The position numbers and the translations under genes are program-made. The notes under the pieces are model-generated. The model saw only the letters and a program-made list of their open reading frames with translations, was not told the DNA's origin and made no database searches. From an uncultured Acidobacteriota bacterium (GTDB lineage Bacteria > Acidobacteriota > Blastocatellia > Pyrinomonadales > Pyrinomonadaceae), in the NCBI GenBank assembly GCA_937859595.1, contig CALMAH010000030.1, positions 1 to 64,000 of the forward strand: a stretch of DNA of 64,000 bases, read 5' to 3'. Below, piece by piece: positions 20,328 to 29,793 of this stretch. How positions within the stretch are numbered: position 1 is the first letter of the stretch; each line of letters starts with the position of its first letter.

Positions 20328-20370
20328 GGTGTAAAGTGACATTTATCAAAAGTAAATGTCATTTTACACC
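20328..20370. promoter_or_regulatory. 18-bp inverted repeat operator between divergent genes
   Basis: GGTGTAAAGTGACATTTA (20328-20345) and TAAATGTCATTTTACACC (20353-20370) match as an inverted repeat at 17 of 18 positions, around seven bases. A further TGACATT half-site follows at 20374-20380. The palindrome begins 12 bases upstream of the AbiEi-like start and ends two bases before the -35 box of the rightward promoter. Likely an autoregulatory operator. Confidence 0.7.
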
Positions 20371-20372
20371 AA

Positions 20373-20401
20373 TTGACATTATTTCTTCACACAGCTAAAA
20401 A
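20373..20401 (+). promoter_or_regulatory. Sigma-70 promoter of primase-methylase-helicase operon
   Basis: TTGACA at 20373-20378, a 17-base spacer and TAAAAA at 20396-20401. It abuts the inverted repeat at 20328-20370, so a bound repressor would interfere with polymerase. Confidence 0.65.
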
Positions 20402-20419
20402 AGCGGCGGGAAAGGAGGT

Positions 20420-21547
20420 ATGAATATTGGGTACCGCCGAGTATCAAGGAAGAGTCCATGCCGAATCTGCGGTAAACCGGATTGGTGCAGCACAACAGTA
20501 GATCAGAATATCTCCTTCTGCGCTCGTTCTACGACATATGCCGATCGGCTTAGCCGAGATGGGTGGGGAATCTATTACAGTAACTTCAAGCGACTGATCG
20601 GCCCGACAAAAACCTTCTCCGCGAAAACTCAGGCGTACTCAATTCAAGCTCCGATTGCTTCGATTGAACATAGACATAAGATCTATAAGAAACTCATCCA
20701 GCTTTCGCCGTTAACTAAGTGCGATGAGTCGGTTTCTAGGAACGACGGGATAAGAGGCGCGCAAATTCGCGAGGTGGACAAACATGGCGGGTTTCCTAAA
20801 ACAGCAATCGAACGACATAGGCTTGTCGAAGCGATCATCGAATCTTTTGTAAGCGAAGATGGGATTGTTCCTGCATTTAAGGGTGTGCCTGGATTCTGGC
20901 GAGGCTCGAACGGAAGGCCCCGACTTGGGGGTGATTTTGATTTTGTCGAGGATCTGATTCTCATACCCTTCATTGACCCAAAAGGCTTAATACAGGCCTG
21001 CCAGATAAGGTGCGTGAAAGAGTCGTCTGCATGGTCAGGAAGGTATCTATGGCTTTCGTCAATTCGGCACCGAGACGGATGCGGCCCAGGAACTCCACTC
21101 CATCATGAAGGTCCTTTGGGATTCAAGGGTAAGTCCATCCAGACTGTGCTGGTTACTGAAGGTGCCCTGAAGGCCGCTACGGTTCAGGCTTTTCTACCCG
21201 ATCGATATGTCGTAGGAAACAGCGGTGTTGCCACGTCACATCGGGAGATCGTGAAAACTGCTAGAAAGAAGAACTTGGAGATAGCGTTCGACGCCGACTG
21301 CCTCACGAATCCGCATGTCGCGAGAGCTCTTGCGTCACTTATCGCCCTTCGAGTTCGAGAGCAGAAGTTCCTATCATACGACCACCCCGTCAGAATTATT
21401 ACCTGGGACAAGCACTACAAGGGGATCGACGATGCACTAATCGCAGGAGCGACTCTCAAATATCAAAGTGTCTCGGCGTGGTTGAAGTCGCTGACGCCTA
21501 ACTGCTTCGAAGCGACAAGGCATCAACTCGCAGGAATCTCTCTATAA
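20420..21547 (+). CDS. DUF3854 TOPRIM primase-like protein
   Basis: 375 residues. The N terminus has a zinc-finger pattern (CRICGKPDWC then C further on) like phage/plasmid primases. The middle carries a TOPRIM core with VLVTEGALKA (catalytic Glu) and IAFDADC (Asp-x-Asp). DUF3854 proteins are found on plasmids and integrative elements with helicases, suggesting a role in element replication or priming. The strong AAGGAGG motif ends only one base before the ATG, an oddly short spacing, so the actual start may differ slightly. First gene of the 20.4-25.9 kb set. Confidence 0.75.
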   Translation: MNIGYRRVSRKSPCRICGKPDWCSTTVDQNISFCARSTTYADRLSRDGWGIYYSNFKRLIGPTKTFSAKTQAYSIQAPIASIEHRHKIYKKLIQLSPLTKCDESVSRNDGIRGAQIREVDKHGGFPKTAIERHRLVEAIIESFVSEDGIVPAFKGVPGFWRGSNGRPRLGGDFDFVEDLILIPFIDPKGLIQACQIRCVKESSAWSGRYLWLSSIRHRDGCGPGTPLHHEGPLGFKGKSIQTVLVTEGALKAATVQAFLPDRYVVGNSGVATSHREIVKTARKKNLEIAFDADCLTNPHVARALASLIALRVREQKFLSYDHPVRIITWDKHYKGIDDALIAGATLKYQSVSAWLKSLTPNCFEATRHQLAGISL

Positions 21548-21572
21548 AAATGGGCGGCTGGCAGTTCGCGTC

Positions 21573-22541
21573 ATGTGCGAGCCAACTGTTTCTACACACT
21601 CACTTACAAGCCTCATTGAACAGGTCGCCAAAATCGCAGACAGCGAGTTGCCGATCTCGAATAGGGAGCTGATCGAACTCTGCAAGGAACATGGATTTGA
21701 GTCTACTGTCGATTCACATATCTTCCATGAGGTGGCCGAGACCGCACTGAACTCACTTATTCAGAAAAAATATGGACGCTACCTGCTTTCTGCTGCGGAT
21801 CCGGTCGAGGCCGTTTCGGCCATATTACGACCGCTGCAGAAGCGTCTACCAACGCAGACATGGCGAAGTGAAACCCAGATAACTTATCAGCAGTTTTCGA
21901 CTCCGGCCGCGATCGCATATCTCGCAGCTTATCTTCTTCGTAGTCAGCCCGGTGAGGCGGTCCTTGAACCGTCCTGTGGAACTGGAAGTCTCGCAGTATG
22001 GGCGGAAGCCGCGGGAGCAAGTGTAATAACCAACGAGATCGACCCGAGACGGCGGTTGTTAGCTAATGCTCTGGGATTTGAGCCTTATGGTTTTGATGGA
22101 GACTTCGTTGATGATCTGCTACCAGATCATCTGATTCCCGATGTGGTTCTCGCCAATCCACCATTCTCATCGAGCGGAGGACGAGTTCGACGGAATAGCC
22201 TCGAATACGGTTTTCACCATATTGACTCTGCATTACGAAGACTTAGAAAAGGCGGACGGTTCGCTGTTATTCTCGGCGAGAATGGCTCACCGAGATCCCG
22301 CCATGGCCACCGATTCTGGGACTACCTTCATCCCGAGATCCAATTGAAAGCATCGATCGAACTGCCGGGAAAAGAGTTTTATCCCAACGGCACAAGCGTA
22401 GATACGACTCTAATCATTGGAACGAAACCGATCTTTCTTCAGAATGCTTCATCGGCTGAGATCGGGCGGGTTCCTCATATCGTCGCTCGATCGGTCGAGC
22501 ACGCTTTTGAACAATCATCGGCGCTGGCTATCCGTTTCTGA
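21573..22541 (+). CDS. N6-adenine-type DNA methyltransferase
   Basis: 322 residues. S-adenosylmethionine motif I is EPSCGTGSLA (132-141), with an acidic NEIDP after the next strand. The catalytic motif IV is NPPF (195-198), which indicates N6-adenine (or amino-group) methylation. The N-terminal 100 residues are helical and unassigned. The gene lies directly before a strawberry-notch helicase; this pair is recurrent on plasmids and phages. No restriction endonuclease is adjacent, so an orphan or protective methylase is likely. Confidence 0.83.
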   Translation: MCEPTVSTHSLTSLIEQVAKIADSELPISNRELIELCKEHGFESTVDSHIFHEVAETALNSLIQKKYGRYLLSAADPVEAVSAILRPLQKRLPTQTWRSETQITYQQFSTPAAIAYLAAYLLRSQPGEAVLEPSCGTGSLAVWAEAAGASVITNEIDPRRRLLANALGFEPYGFDGDFVDDLLPDHLIPDVVLANPPFSSSGGRVRRNSLEYGFHHIDSALRRLRKGGRFAVILGENGSPRSRHGHRFWDYLHPEIQLKASIELPGKEFYPNGTSVDTTLIIGTKPIFLQNASSAEIGRVPHIVARSVEHAFEQSSALAIRF

Positions 22542-22557
22542 TCCAACGACAAAATCA

Positions 22558-25500
22558 ATGTACTCAATACAAGAACAGGGTTCGGAAGAATTTCCTGCGC
22601 CTATGATCGCTTTGGGTCAACCAATCGCGACGGTTGAACAAACGACGAGCGATCCGGACATTCAGATCTATTCTCCAAGATATGTTCTCGGCGGTTCGCC
22701 GCACCCTGGCGTGATCGTGGAACCGCCCGGCCTCGCCAACGTCGAACCGCCTCCAATACGGTATCGCCCGCAACTGCCAAAGTATCTCTCTGAAACCGGT
22801 AAGCTATCCGCAATGCAATTGGAGCGGATCATTTACGCTGGCCAAGCGCACGAACAGCGACTAGCTAACGGAGCGCGGGCCAGCATAAGCATCGGCGACG
22901 GAACCGGAACCGGCAAGACCGCGACGCTTGCAGGAATTATTCTGGATAACTGGTTTCAGGGACGAAGACGAGCAGTCTGGTTTTCAGTGAAGGCCGATCT
23001 GATCGAAGCTGTTTCCGATGAGTTCAAAAGGCTTGGGCTAGTGCCTCCTATCAAACTAATAAATGACTTTCCAACCGATCAGGAAATCGACATCGAAGAC
23101 GGCATAATCTTCTGCACGTATCGATCGCTAATAGCCAGGTCGAAGAAGGGAAACAAAAGGATCGATCAGATAACCCGTTGGCTCGGTCCTGACGGAGTCG
23201 TGATCTTTGATGAAGGTCATAAAGCGAAATACGCCTTTGCTGACGACCGCGGCAACTCGACCCAGACCGGCGCTGCGGTACTTGAGGTCCAGAATCCCGA
23301 GAAGTTCCCGGATGTGAGAGTGGTCTATTCGTCTGCAACTTCGGCGGGTGAGGTAAGACACCTCGCATATATGTCGCGGCTTGGATTATGGGGAGAAGGA
23401 ACTAACTTTCCCATAGGCTTCGAGCAGTTCGCTGAAGAGATCGAGTCCGGCGGTGTGGGTGCGTTAGAGATGGTATGCCGTGACCTAAAAGCGATGGGAC
23501 GTTACCTTTGCGGAAACTTAAGTATGGGAACCGATCCGGAATCCGGCCTGTCGGTAGAGTTTCGAGAGGTAATTCACAAACTGACGCCTGCTCAGCGAAG
23601 AATGTATGACAACATGGCCCAGGGCTGGCAGGAAGTCTTTAGGAATATCCATCGAGCCCTAGATCTAACCAACTCAGGCAAAGCCACCCGAAGCAGCGCT
23701 GTCAATCAGTTTTGGGCCGAACATCAAAGGTGTTTTCGCAATCTCATCACTGCCTTCAAAGTTCCCACGCTTATCCGCGAGATCGAGGAAGCTCTTAGCA
23801 GAAAAGAATCGATTGTCGTTTCGATAACGGGCACGGGTGAGAGCCAAACCAAGAAGCAGATAGAACGTGCCGCGGATCAGGAAGAGGCTATCGACAGCCT
23901 CGATTTCAGTCCGAGAGAAACACTTACTCGGCTCGTCGCAAATTGTTTTCCGACCGCGTGTTTTCAGGAGAGAACAAATCCTTACAGCGGAACGATTGAG
24001 TATGTCCCTCTCGTTGACGCAAACGGCGATCAAGTTGAGAGCCGTGCGGCTTTGCAACTGAGGGCAGAGTTATTGGACAAGCTGTCCACCCTGGAAGTCC
24101 CGGAGCATCCGCTTGATCAACTCGTGAACTACTTCGGGGTTGAAAATATCGCCGAGATGACCGGCCGTAAGAAACGTCTTATCCGGACGGCAAGCGGGAC
24201 GTTGGAATATAGACCACGGCAACTTGCAGGTGTTCCATCGAGGCTCATCAACCTCCACGAGAAGAATGCCTTTCAGAACGGTGACAAGAGGATCGCCATT
24301 ATGTCGGAAGTGGCATCGACGGGAGACAGCCTTCACGCGGGTAAATCCGTTGGGAATCAGCAGAGACGTCTGCATATTGCAGCGGAACTAAAATGGTCAG
24401 CCGATAAACAGATCCAGGACTTTGGGCGGACCCATCGGACCGGTCAGGTAGCACCGCCCGTCTATCTGCTCGTCTTCACAGAACTCGGTGGTGAGAAACG
24501 GTTTTCCTCCACCATCGCCAGGCGACTTGGAAATATGGGAGCCCTTACAAAGGGTGACCGGCGTGCCGAAAAGGCCGGAAACCTTGATAAATATAATCTT
24601 GAATCGAGGGAAGGGCGTTCGGCGTTAAGTGTCGTACTGACCGGCATTATGCGAGGACGCGAGATCGAAGGGACCGACGATCCCAAGCAAGCTCTTAGAG
24701 ATATGGGGCTTCTGAAGGCCGTCGACGGCGCTGAAGAAGTGCCGGATAGCGAGAAGACAAATATCCCTCGATTTCTGAACAGGCTTTTGTCGCTCGAAGT
24801 TGACCGCCAAAATGCTCTATTCGATTATTTCTACGCCACATTTCTGGAGACCATCGAATATTTAAAACAAAAAGGAAAACTCGATGACGGAATGGAAGAC
24901 CTGAAGGCGATGTCAGTGGCCATTTCGGGATCGCCCCAGGTTCTCAACTCCGACCCGCTGACTGGCGCGAAGACCGTCTATTACAGCCTCGAACTTAAAG
25001 TCGCGACCACTCCGGCGAAATATCAGGACATGGCTGCAAGCGAGATACACCAGTTTTATCAGGACCGACGAGACGGTTCGTTAATAGCGGTGAGAAGAAC
25101 CTTATCCCATACCGATCCGGAGACGGGCGAACGATACCAGATGTTATCGATCACAAAGCCTGTCGGACGCAACATCGCTTATTTGCGGGAGGGCGAGTTG
25201 AATCAGCGATATCGGATAGTCCCCAAGACCAAAGCAGAAGACTGGTGGGTCAACGAGGAGAACAAGATACCCACATTTGAGAACAGGACCGTACATATCT
25301 TGAGCGGTGCATTGCTTCCGATATGGAAGTATCTAAAAACTCTAAGCCATGAAGCTCTGAATATCGTTCGAACAACAACGGATGATGGAACCAGGCTCGT
25401 CGGCGTTCGGATATCGGAAGAATGGCTCAAAGATATTCGACAGCACTTTGGCCTTCGCGCCAGTATTCCAACAACGGCCAATGAAGTACTGAGAGTCGTT

Positions 25501-25920
25501 GATTTCGAGAAGAACAGCGTCAACCTGATCGGAGATGTCACGGTGCGATCGTCGCGGTTTCAGGGACAGTTGCTCACCGAGGTATGTCCATCCACTTTCG
25601 AGCAGATCAGAGAACTTCGCGGAATGGGACTCGTTAATATCGTGCAGCATGGCCGGCAAAGATTTTTCTTGCCCCAGGATTCGCCGTGGCTCGCGCTCGA
25701 AAGGGTATTGTCACTGTATCCACCGGAATCGACAAGCATTTCCTTTCTCCCTGAACTCCATATCGGTTCTGAAGAACTTACTAAACAAGAACCTGTCACT
25801 CTGCCGGAGTGGCTCACTGAACCTGATCTCGAATCGACTGGCAGCCTCGGCGGCTCCAGCGAAAATCGCCGCCCAGGTCAGAACGGTGATCCTCTGGTAA
25901 ACGAATTGTTCGCGCCATAA
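22558..25920 (+). CDS. Strawberry-notch-type SF2 helicase/NTPase
   Basis: 1120 residues from the ATG at 22558; an earlier in-frame ATG at 22417 lies inside the methyltransferase gene and is rejected. Walker A is GDGTGTGKT (113-121), motif II is DEGH in VIFDEGHKAKYAF, motif III-like SSATSAGEVRHLAYMSRLG follows, and motif VI is QDFGRTHRTGQ. The C-terminal strawberry-notch domain includes IAIMSEVASTGDSLHAG. Such proteins accompany methyltransferases on mobile elements; the exact activity is unproven, but DNA translocation or remodelling is expected. The tail after about residue 1080 is low in order. Confidence 0.87.
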   Translation: MYSIQEQGSEEFPAPMIALGQPIATVEQTTSDPDIQIYSPRYVLGGSPHPGVIVEPPGLANVEPPPIRYRPQLPKYLSETGKLSAMQLERIIYAGQAHEQRLANGARASISIGDGTGTGKTATLAGIILDNWFQGRRRAVWFSVKADLIEAVSDEFKRLGLVPPIKLINDFPTDQEIDIEDGIIFCTYRSLIARSKKGNKRIDQITRWLGPDGVVIFDEGHKAKYAFADDRGNSTQTGAAVLEVQNPEKFPDVRVVYSSATSAGEVRHLAYMSRLGLWGEGTNFPIGFEQFAEEIESGGVGALEMVCRDLKAMGRYLCGNLSMGTDPESGLSVEFREVIHKLTPAQRRMYDNMAQGWQEVFRNIHRALDLTNSGKATRSSAVNQFWAEHQRCFRNLITAFKVPTLIREIEEALSRKESIVVSITGTGESQTKKQIERAADQEEAIDSLDFSPRETLTRLVANCFPTACFQERTNPYSGTIEYVPLVDANGDQVESRAALQLRAELLDKLSTLEVPEHPLDQLVNYFGVENIAEMTGRKKRLIRTASGTLEYRPRQLAGVPSRLINLHEKNAFQNGDKRIAIMSEVASTGDSLHAGKSVGNQQRRLHIAAELKWSADKQIQDFGRTHRTGQVAPPVYLLVFTELGGEKRFSSTIARRLGNMGALTKGDRRAEKAGNLDKYNLESREGRSALSVVLTGIMRGREIEGTDDPKQALRDMGLLKAVDGAEEVPDSEKTNIPRFLNRLLSLEVDRQNALFDYFYATFLETIEYLKQKGKLDDGMEDLKAMSVAISGSPQVLNSDPLTGAKTVYYSLELKVATTPAKYQDMAASEIHQFYQDRRDGSLIAVRRTLSHTDPETGERYQMLSITKPVGRNIAYLREGELNQRYRIVPKTKAEDWWVNEENKIPTFENRTVHILSGALLPIWKYLKTLSHEALNIVRTTTDDGTRLVGVRISEEWLKDIRQHFGLRASIPTTANEVLRVVDFEKNSVNLIGDVTVRSSRFQGQLLTEVCPSTFEQIRELRGMGLVNIVQHGRQRFFLPQDSPWLALERVLSLYPPESTSISFLPELHIGSEELTKQEPVTLPEWLTEPDLESTGSLGGSSENRRPGQNGDPLVNELFAP

Positions 25921-26095
25921 CGGTTCTCAGTCATAAAAATAATTGCTATCAAAACGTAACCTCTCCGGTTTTTGCGGGTTTTTACTTATGAAGGCTGAAA
26001 TATCGAATTTGTGAATCGGGTTTTTCGTCCACGGAAACCCGCTAAAGCTATCGAACAGCACTGAAAATCCAAGAATGTACGGAGAAAAAGACCTT

Positions 26096-27142
26096 ATGGC
26101 CGACAAATACACGGATGGTACACCTTTCAAGGCAACGTCGATCTTGGACGAAAAAGTGGTTCTATACGCAAGAGTTCCGCATTATGTACTCATAACGGGT
26201 GAGAGGGGCACTGGAAAGACAACTCTCGCCAAGCGACTCCATGAAATGAGTTCACGATCTCGGAGGGAGTTCGTCAGCATAAACTGCGCGAGCTTTACAG
26301 CGGAACTTCTCGAATCGGAGCTTTTCGGATACGAGAAAGGGGCGTTCACGGGAGCGAATGGCGTCAAATCGGGGCTATTCGAAACGGCGGACGGCGGAAC
26401 CCTCTTTTTGGATGAGATCGGTGAGCTGTCGTTGAGCCTCCAGGCGAAACTCCTAAAGGCCGTCGAAGAAAAGCGTATCCGTCGCGTTGGCGGCAATCGG
26501 GAGCGGGACATAGACGTTCGAATAATAGCCGCAACTTCAAAGGATCTTCAGTTGATGGTGGGCAGTGGTGCCTTTCGAGCGGATCTCTTTGACCGTTTGA
26601 ACATCCTTCAACTTGAAACTCTGCCTCTTCGCTATCAAAAAGAACGGATCGTAGAGACGTTTCTCGATCAGTTGGAAACCGAAAGAGGAACGATCGGTCT
26701 TGAGCTTCCGTTTCAGGTCGAAAAGGCCGCACTTGCTGCTATCGAGGACCTCGAATGGAAAGGTAACTATCGGGAGCTTCGGAATTTCGCAACGCGACTT
26801 GCCGTGGAATCTATAAATGAACGGGCGATCACTCTTCAGCTCGTCAACCAACTAATTAGTAATGAGGCCAAATGTTTTGTCGAGCCATCGCCAGCGGCTG
26901 AAGAAGGCCGCAAGTGTCTTACTGTAATACTTGATCCGGAGACCGATGATCTTGATAGCGTCTATGTCAAAGCTGCCGCAACTTTCGTCGAACACGCTCT
27001 GAAGCGTTCAAACGGAAATCTACGACGTGCGGCGCGATCGATCAATACAACTCATTCAACGATCTCCCGGATTCTTAAAAAGAACCAAGAACGGTTTGTG
27101 GCTCCCCCAGATCCACCCGCTACTTTTGCGGCAGCAGCCTGA
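26096..27142 (+). CDS. Sigma-54 enhancer-binding activator lacking a sensor domain
   Basis: 348 residues from the ATG at 26096, which has a GGAG site 11 bases upstream; an alternative ATG at 26075 adds seven residues. The AAA domain has Walker A GERGTGKT (35-42), the sigma-54-contact loop GAFTGA (82-87), Walker B GTLFLDE and the arginine-bearing FRADLFDRLN. A Fis-type HTH closes the protein (NGNLRRAARSINTTHSTISR). With no receiver or GAF domain it resembles PspF, so activity must be set by abundance or a partner protein. Three sigma-54 promoters in front of the T4SS genes are its obvious targets. Confidence 0.92.
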   Translation: MADKYTDGTPFKATSILDEKVVLYARVPHYVLITGERGTGKTTLAKRLHEMSSRSRREFVSINCASFTAELLESELFGYEKGAFTGANGVKSGLFETADGGTLFLDEIGELSLSLQAKLLKAVEEKRIRRVGGNRERDIDVRIIAATSKDLQLMVGSGAFRADLFDRLNILQLETLPLRYQKERIVETFLDQLETERGTIGLELPFQVEKAALAAIEDLEWKGNYRELRNFATRLAVESINERAITLQLVNQLISNEAKCFVEPSPAAEEGRKCLTVILDPETDDLDSVYVKAAATFVEHALKRSNGNLRRAARSINTTHSTISRILKKNQERFVAPPDPPATFAAAA

Positions 27143-27164
27143 TACAACCAATACTCGAGTTTTT

Positions 27165-27198
27165 GGGTTCGCGATTCGTCGCGAACCCTTTTTCTTTT
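27165..27198 (+). terminator. Intrinsic terminator after the sigma-54 activator
   Basis: Perfect 10-bp stem GGGTTCGCGA / TCGCGAACCC with a TTCG loop, followed by TTTTTCTTTT. It separates the 20-27 kb genes from the ubiquitin-like operon that begins at 27257. Confidence 0.9.
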
Positions 27199-27256
27199 GG
27201 TCCAGTTATGCAAGCCGGAAGAAACAGGCGGTCGATAGGACTGTGGAGATAGTGAC

Positions 27257-28411
27257 ATGGAAATTCTAAATAGCGGTTCGTTCATTCCTCTTGATAATCG
27301 GGAAAGGATCGAGCAACTTATCTTTACGGCTCGTGCGCTTGCTGAGGAAGTGTCACGGAACGACGGATTCCAGAGCAGCGGGCAATCAAATCAGCAGATC
27401 GGACTAGAGCTTTGGAATGGCGCTCAATATATGACTCGTTCCCACGAAGAGGTCACGGTCCGTAATATCTTTCTGAGCAAGTTCTTGGAAAGGCTGCGAG
27501 AGATCGAACGTGAGCCTTCCAAACTACCATCCGTTACCAATGCTATAACGATGCGATCGGAGGAAAAGCTCAGTACTCCCGATACAGCAGTATCGTCGGT
27601 ACCTAAGACTGAGGTCGAATCGAACGAACTACCAGCACAGCAAGATGAGTTTCTTGGCATAGTCGATTCCGAAGACGGAGGCGAGGAACGGCCGTCTTAC
27701 GCTCACGAATGTATTCCCGAATGCGAAGATGAGATCGCGTCAATATTAAGTTCAGCCGGTACAAGTAATGTCGTAGATTTGGACGGTGTTCACAGCGAAG
27801 AACGGAACTATCGCACACCAGTGGAAGAAAGGGTCGAGGCAGGAGTATCGGTTGCAGAGACTGACTCCGAAATGAGATCAGACGACGGTGAAATCGATGT
27901 TGATTCGCTTGTCGAGGAAGAGAAGCCGTTCCAGCCTTCCGAAGTGAGTTCCGGTACTCAAACAGAAGTAGAATCTATTGTCGGGGAGCAGTCGGTAAAG
28001 CCGGTCATCCTATCTGAACAGGAACCATATAACTTCGATTCCTGTACGGTCACGGCTGTCATCCAGTTGTTGCCAGAAGCTAACGGAGTCCGCGACTGCG
28101 TTCTAAGTGTCCGTTCGCACAACTTCGCTCCGCAAATTCTCTTTTCGAATATCACCGATGAAAGTGGTCGGTCTGACTTGTCCGCTCAACTATCAGATGC
28201 CCTTGATCAATACAGAAATGCACTTCCGGGACTGGCGGCTGAAAAACTGAAGAAGGAAAAGCCCCCAACAAAGAAGCGTGCCTCCAAGCCAACCGATAAG
28301 AACACGATTGCCGGTGAGATGACAGAGATGACGAGCACCGACAGTACTCCAACTCCCAGCCCGGCAGGTCAAGAACAACCGAAAGATCAGCGGAATCTGT
28401 TCGCTTCTTAA
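27257..28411 (+). CDS. Acidic protein, possibly PRTRC system protein E-like
   Basis: 384 residues, preceded by GGAG. The N-terminal 85 residues are helical. A long acidic, low-complexity middle (about 90-250) follows, then a short beta-rich domain (CTVTAVIQLLPEANGVRDCV to DALDQYRNALPGLAAEKLKK) before a Lys/Thr-rich tail. The late domain and its place before the ubiquitin-like gene recall PRTRC protein E, but similarity is weak. It opens the operon and could be a scaffold or substrate of the modification system. Confidence 0.5.
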   Translation: MEILNSGSFIPLDNRERIEQLIFTARALAEEVSRNDGFQSSGQSNQQIGLELWNGAQYMTRSHEEVTVRNIFLSKFLERLREIEREPSKLPSVTNAITMRSEEKLSTPDTAVSSVPKTEVESNELPAQQDEFLGIVDSEDGGEERPSYAHECIPECEDEIASILSSAGTSNVVDLDGVHSEERNYRTPVEERVEAGVSVAETDSEMRSDDGEIDVDSLVEEEKPFQPSEVSSGTQTEVESIVGEQSVKPVILSEQEPYNFDSCTVTAVIQLLPEANGVRDCVLSVRSHNFAPQILFSNITDESGRSDLSAQLSDALDQYRNALPGLAAEKLKKEKPPTKKRASKPTDKNTIAGEMTEMTSTDSTPTPSPAGQEQPKDQRNLFAS

Positions 28412-28416
28412 AAATC

Positions 28417-28725
28417 ATGGCAAACGAAACAAACACTCCACCTGCCGAGAATGAGGCGGGCACAACGAATAGCGCCGATGTGGCTTCGAAGGAAGCTTCC
28501 GGTGCGGAGACCCCTGTAACCGATCCAAAGGCGACAATCAAGATCGAAGGTCAGACCTTTGAACTTGATGCGTCGCTTGCGCAAGAAGATAAGACGTTAA
28601 AAGTCGTCCTTCAGCCGCATTTCGCTTCGATAGAGAACGCGAATATAACGCGGGAAGTGAAAGACGGAAAGCTGATCGTCACCATCGTCAAGCGAGCGCA
28701 GCATAAAGGATATGCGGGGCGATGA
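28417..28725 (+). CDS. Ubiquitin-like protein, PRTRC protein C family
   Basis: 102 residues. After an Ala/Glu/Thr-rich N-terminal tail (about 1-38) comes a beta-grasp-like domain: IKIEGQTFELD, then LKVVLQPHFASIENANI, then GKLIVTIVKRAQHKG. This matches the PRTRC protein C / Prok_Ub pattern. Family members usually end near the KG; here four more residues (YAGR) follow Gly98. No di-glycine is present. It is encoded with E2-like, JAMM and E1-like proteins at 29794-32008, the full set for an ubiquitin-like pathway. Whether it is actually conjugated is unknown for this family. Confidence 0.75.
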   Translation: MANETNTPPAENEAGTTNSADVASKEASGAETPVTDPKATIKIEGQTFELDASLAQEDKTLKVVLQPHFASIENANITREVKDGKLIVTIVKRAQHKGYAGR

Positions 28726-28957
28726 TTTGCCGGTGAAACTCTTACGGGCTGAAGACGAGCGGGTCAATCCGGCAATCATTTTGGCAGAAGGGCTAATGCA
28801 GAGAGATGCCGAAAGACTCTTGACCGTCGAAGAGGTTTCTGAGGCGGAGACAGTACTAGCGATCGGCACTCAAGAGATCGAAACTGTCGAATTCCACCGC
28901 AAGGCATTTCTCAAGACTCCGGCGTCAGCGATCGATTACGTTCCGCTCGGGTTCTAA
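28712..28957 (+). CDS. Small hypothetical protein in ubiquitin-like operon
   Basis: 81 residues, overlapping the ubiquitin-like gene by 14 bases in another frame. The sequence is acidic and helical in the first half (EGLMQRDAERLLTVEEVSEAE), then a beta-like C terminus ending DYVPLGF. No family recognised. The overlap, codon periodicity and lack of competing frame support it as real. Confidence 0.6.
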   Translation: MRGDDLPVKLLRAEDERVNPAIILAEGLMQRDAERLLTVEEVSEAETVLAIGTQEIETVEFHRKAFLKTPASAIDYVPLGF

Positions 28958-28971
28958 GAAATCGAGGATTT

Positions 28972-29781
28972 ATGACGGGACTTGCGGTCGTAGGGCAAGG
29001 TCGAGAAAACAGATCGTACTTCGGTGACCGGCTGATTCGCTCACTCGAATATCTGCGATTCAAGGCTCGAAGTCATAACGCCGCGTTCGCCTGTGAGACC
29101 GTCTCAAGGGTTGTATCGGAGCAGTACAAATACCGTCTTTACAAGGACTTGTTTCCGAAGGAATGGAAACGATCGACAACCAGCCTGTATAGAGCGGGAC
29201 ATTTCAAGGCTTACAGCGAACGGACCAATGAGTTCTTTCAGCTGGTGAACGATAAGTGCTTTCCTCTCCTTGAATACTGGCATGACGATCCGGATCTTGA
29301 ACTCGACAGGTTCGCGATCCCGCCAATGAACTTCGACTTATGCTGCGAGGAGGTGGACTACTCGGGGCTAAGAGTGAGCTACCTTGCCGGTCTTATGTTC
29401 TATTTTGTTGAAGATGATGAGATCTGGACATTCTTTTCCGAAAAGTATGGCATTGAGAAGAAAACACTTCCTGCTATCAAAGCTTCTCCGCACGCGAGAG
29501 TTTGGCGAGAAGAACAAAATGCTGAAACAAAACCTTATAGCGATCTGATAAGGCTGGTCGATCACTCTACCGGAAACCCTTGGCTCGACGTAAACCATTG
29601 TCAATATCCCGAGTTCTTCGAATGGAACAAAGAGACCATCGATTGGCTGACAGAAACATACAAGTCGGCAAATCAGTCCTTTCGAAATCTCGAAAATCTC
29701 GACGATAGGATCGAAGAGGATGCTCAGAAGTTTCTGTTTGAGCTTATCTCGTTCTGGAATACAGGAAAGACTGGTCTCTAG
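28972..29781 (+). CDS. Hypothetical protein, perhaps PRTRC protein F-like
   Basis: 269 residues, mostly helical, rich in aromatic residues and without membrane segments. No catalytic motif is evident. It lies between the ubiquitin-like and E2-like genes, where PRTRC clusters often carry protein F; I infer the link by position, not sequence. Twelve bases separate it from the E2-like gene. Confidence 0.6.
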   Translation: MTGLAVVGQGRENRSYFGDRLIRSLEYLRFKARSHNAAFACETVSRVVSEQYKYRLYKDLFPKEWKRSTTSLYRAGHFKAYSERTNEFFQLVNDKCFPLLEYWHDDPDLELDRFAIPPMNFDLCCEEVDYSGLRVSYLAGLMFYFVEDDEIWTFFSEKYGIEKKTLPAIKASPHARVWREEQNAETKPYSDLIRLVDHSTGNPWLDVNHCQYPEFFEWNKETIDWLTETYKSANQSFRNLENLDDRIEEDAQKFLFELISFWNTGKTGL

Positions 29782-29793
29782 GGCGGGCTAACT

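Noticed and set aside
22417..22557. Earlier start for the strawberry-notch helicase
   Set aside because: It lies within the methyltransferase gene; the helicase-like sequence begins after the ATG at 22558.
27199..27211. GG...GC pattern upstream of the ubiquitin-like operon, considered as a sigma-54 promoter
   Set aside because: Only nine bases separate GG and GC instead of ten, and the flanking consensus is poor.
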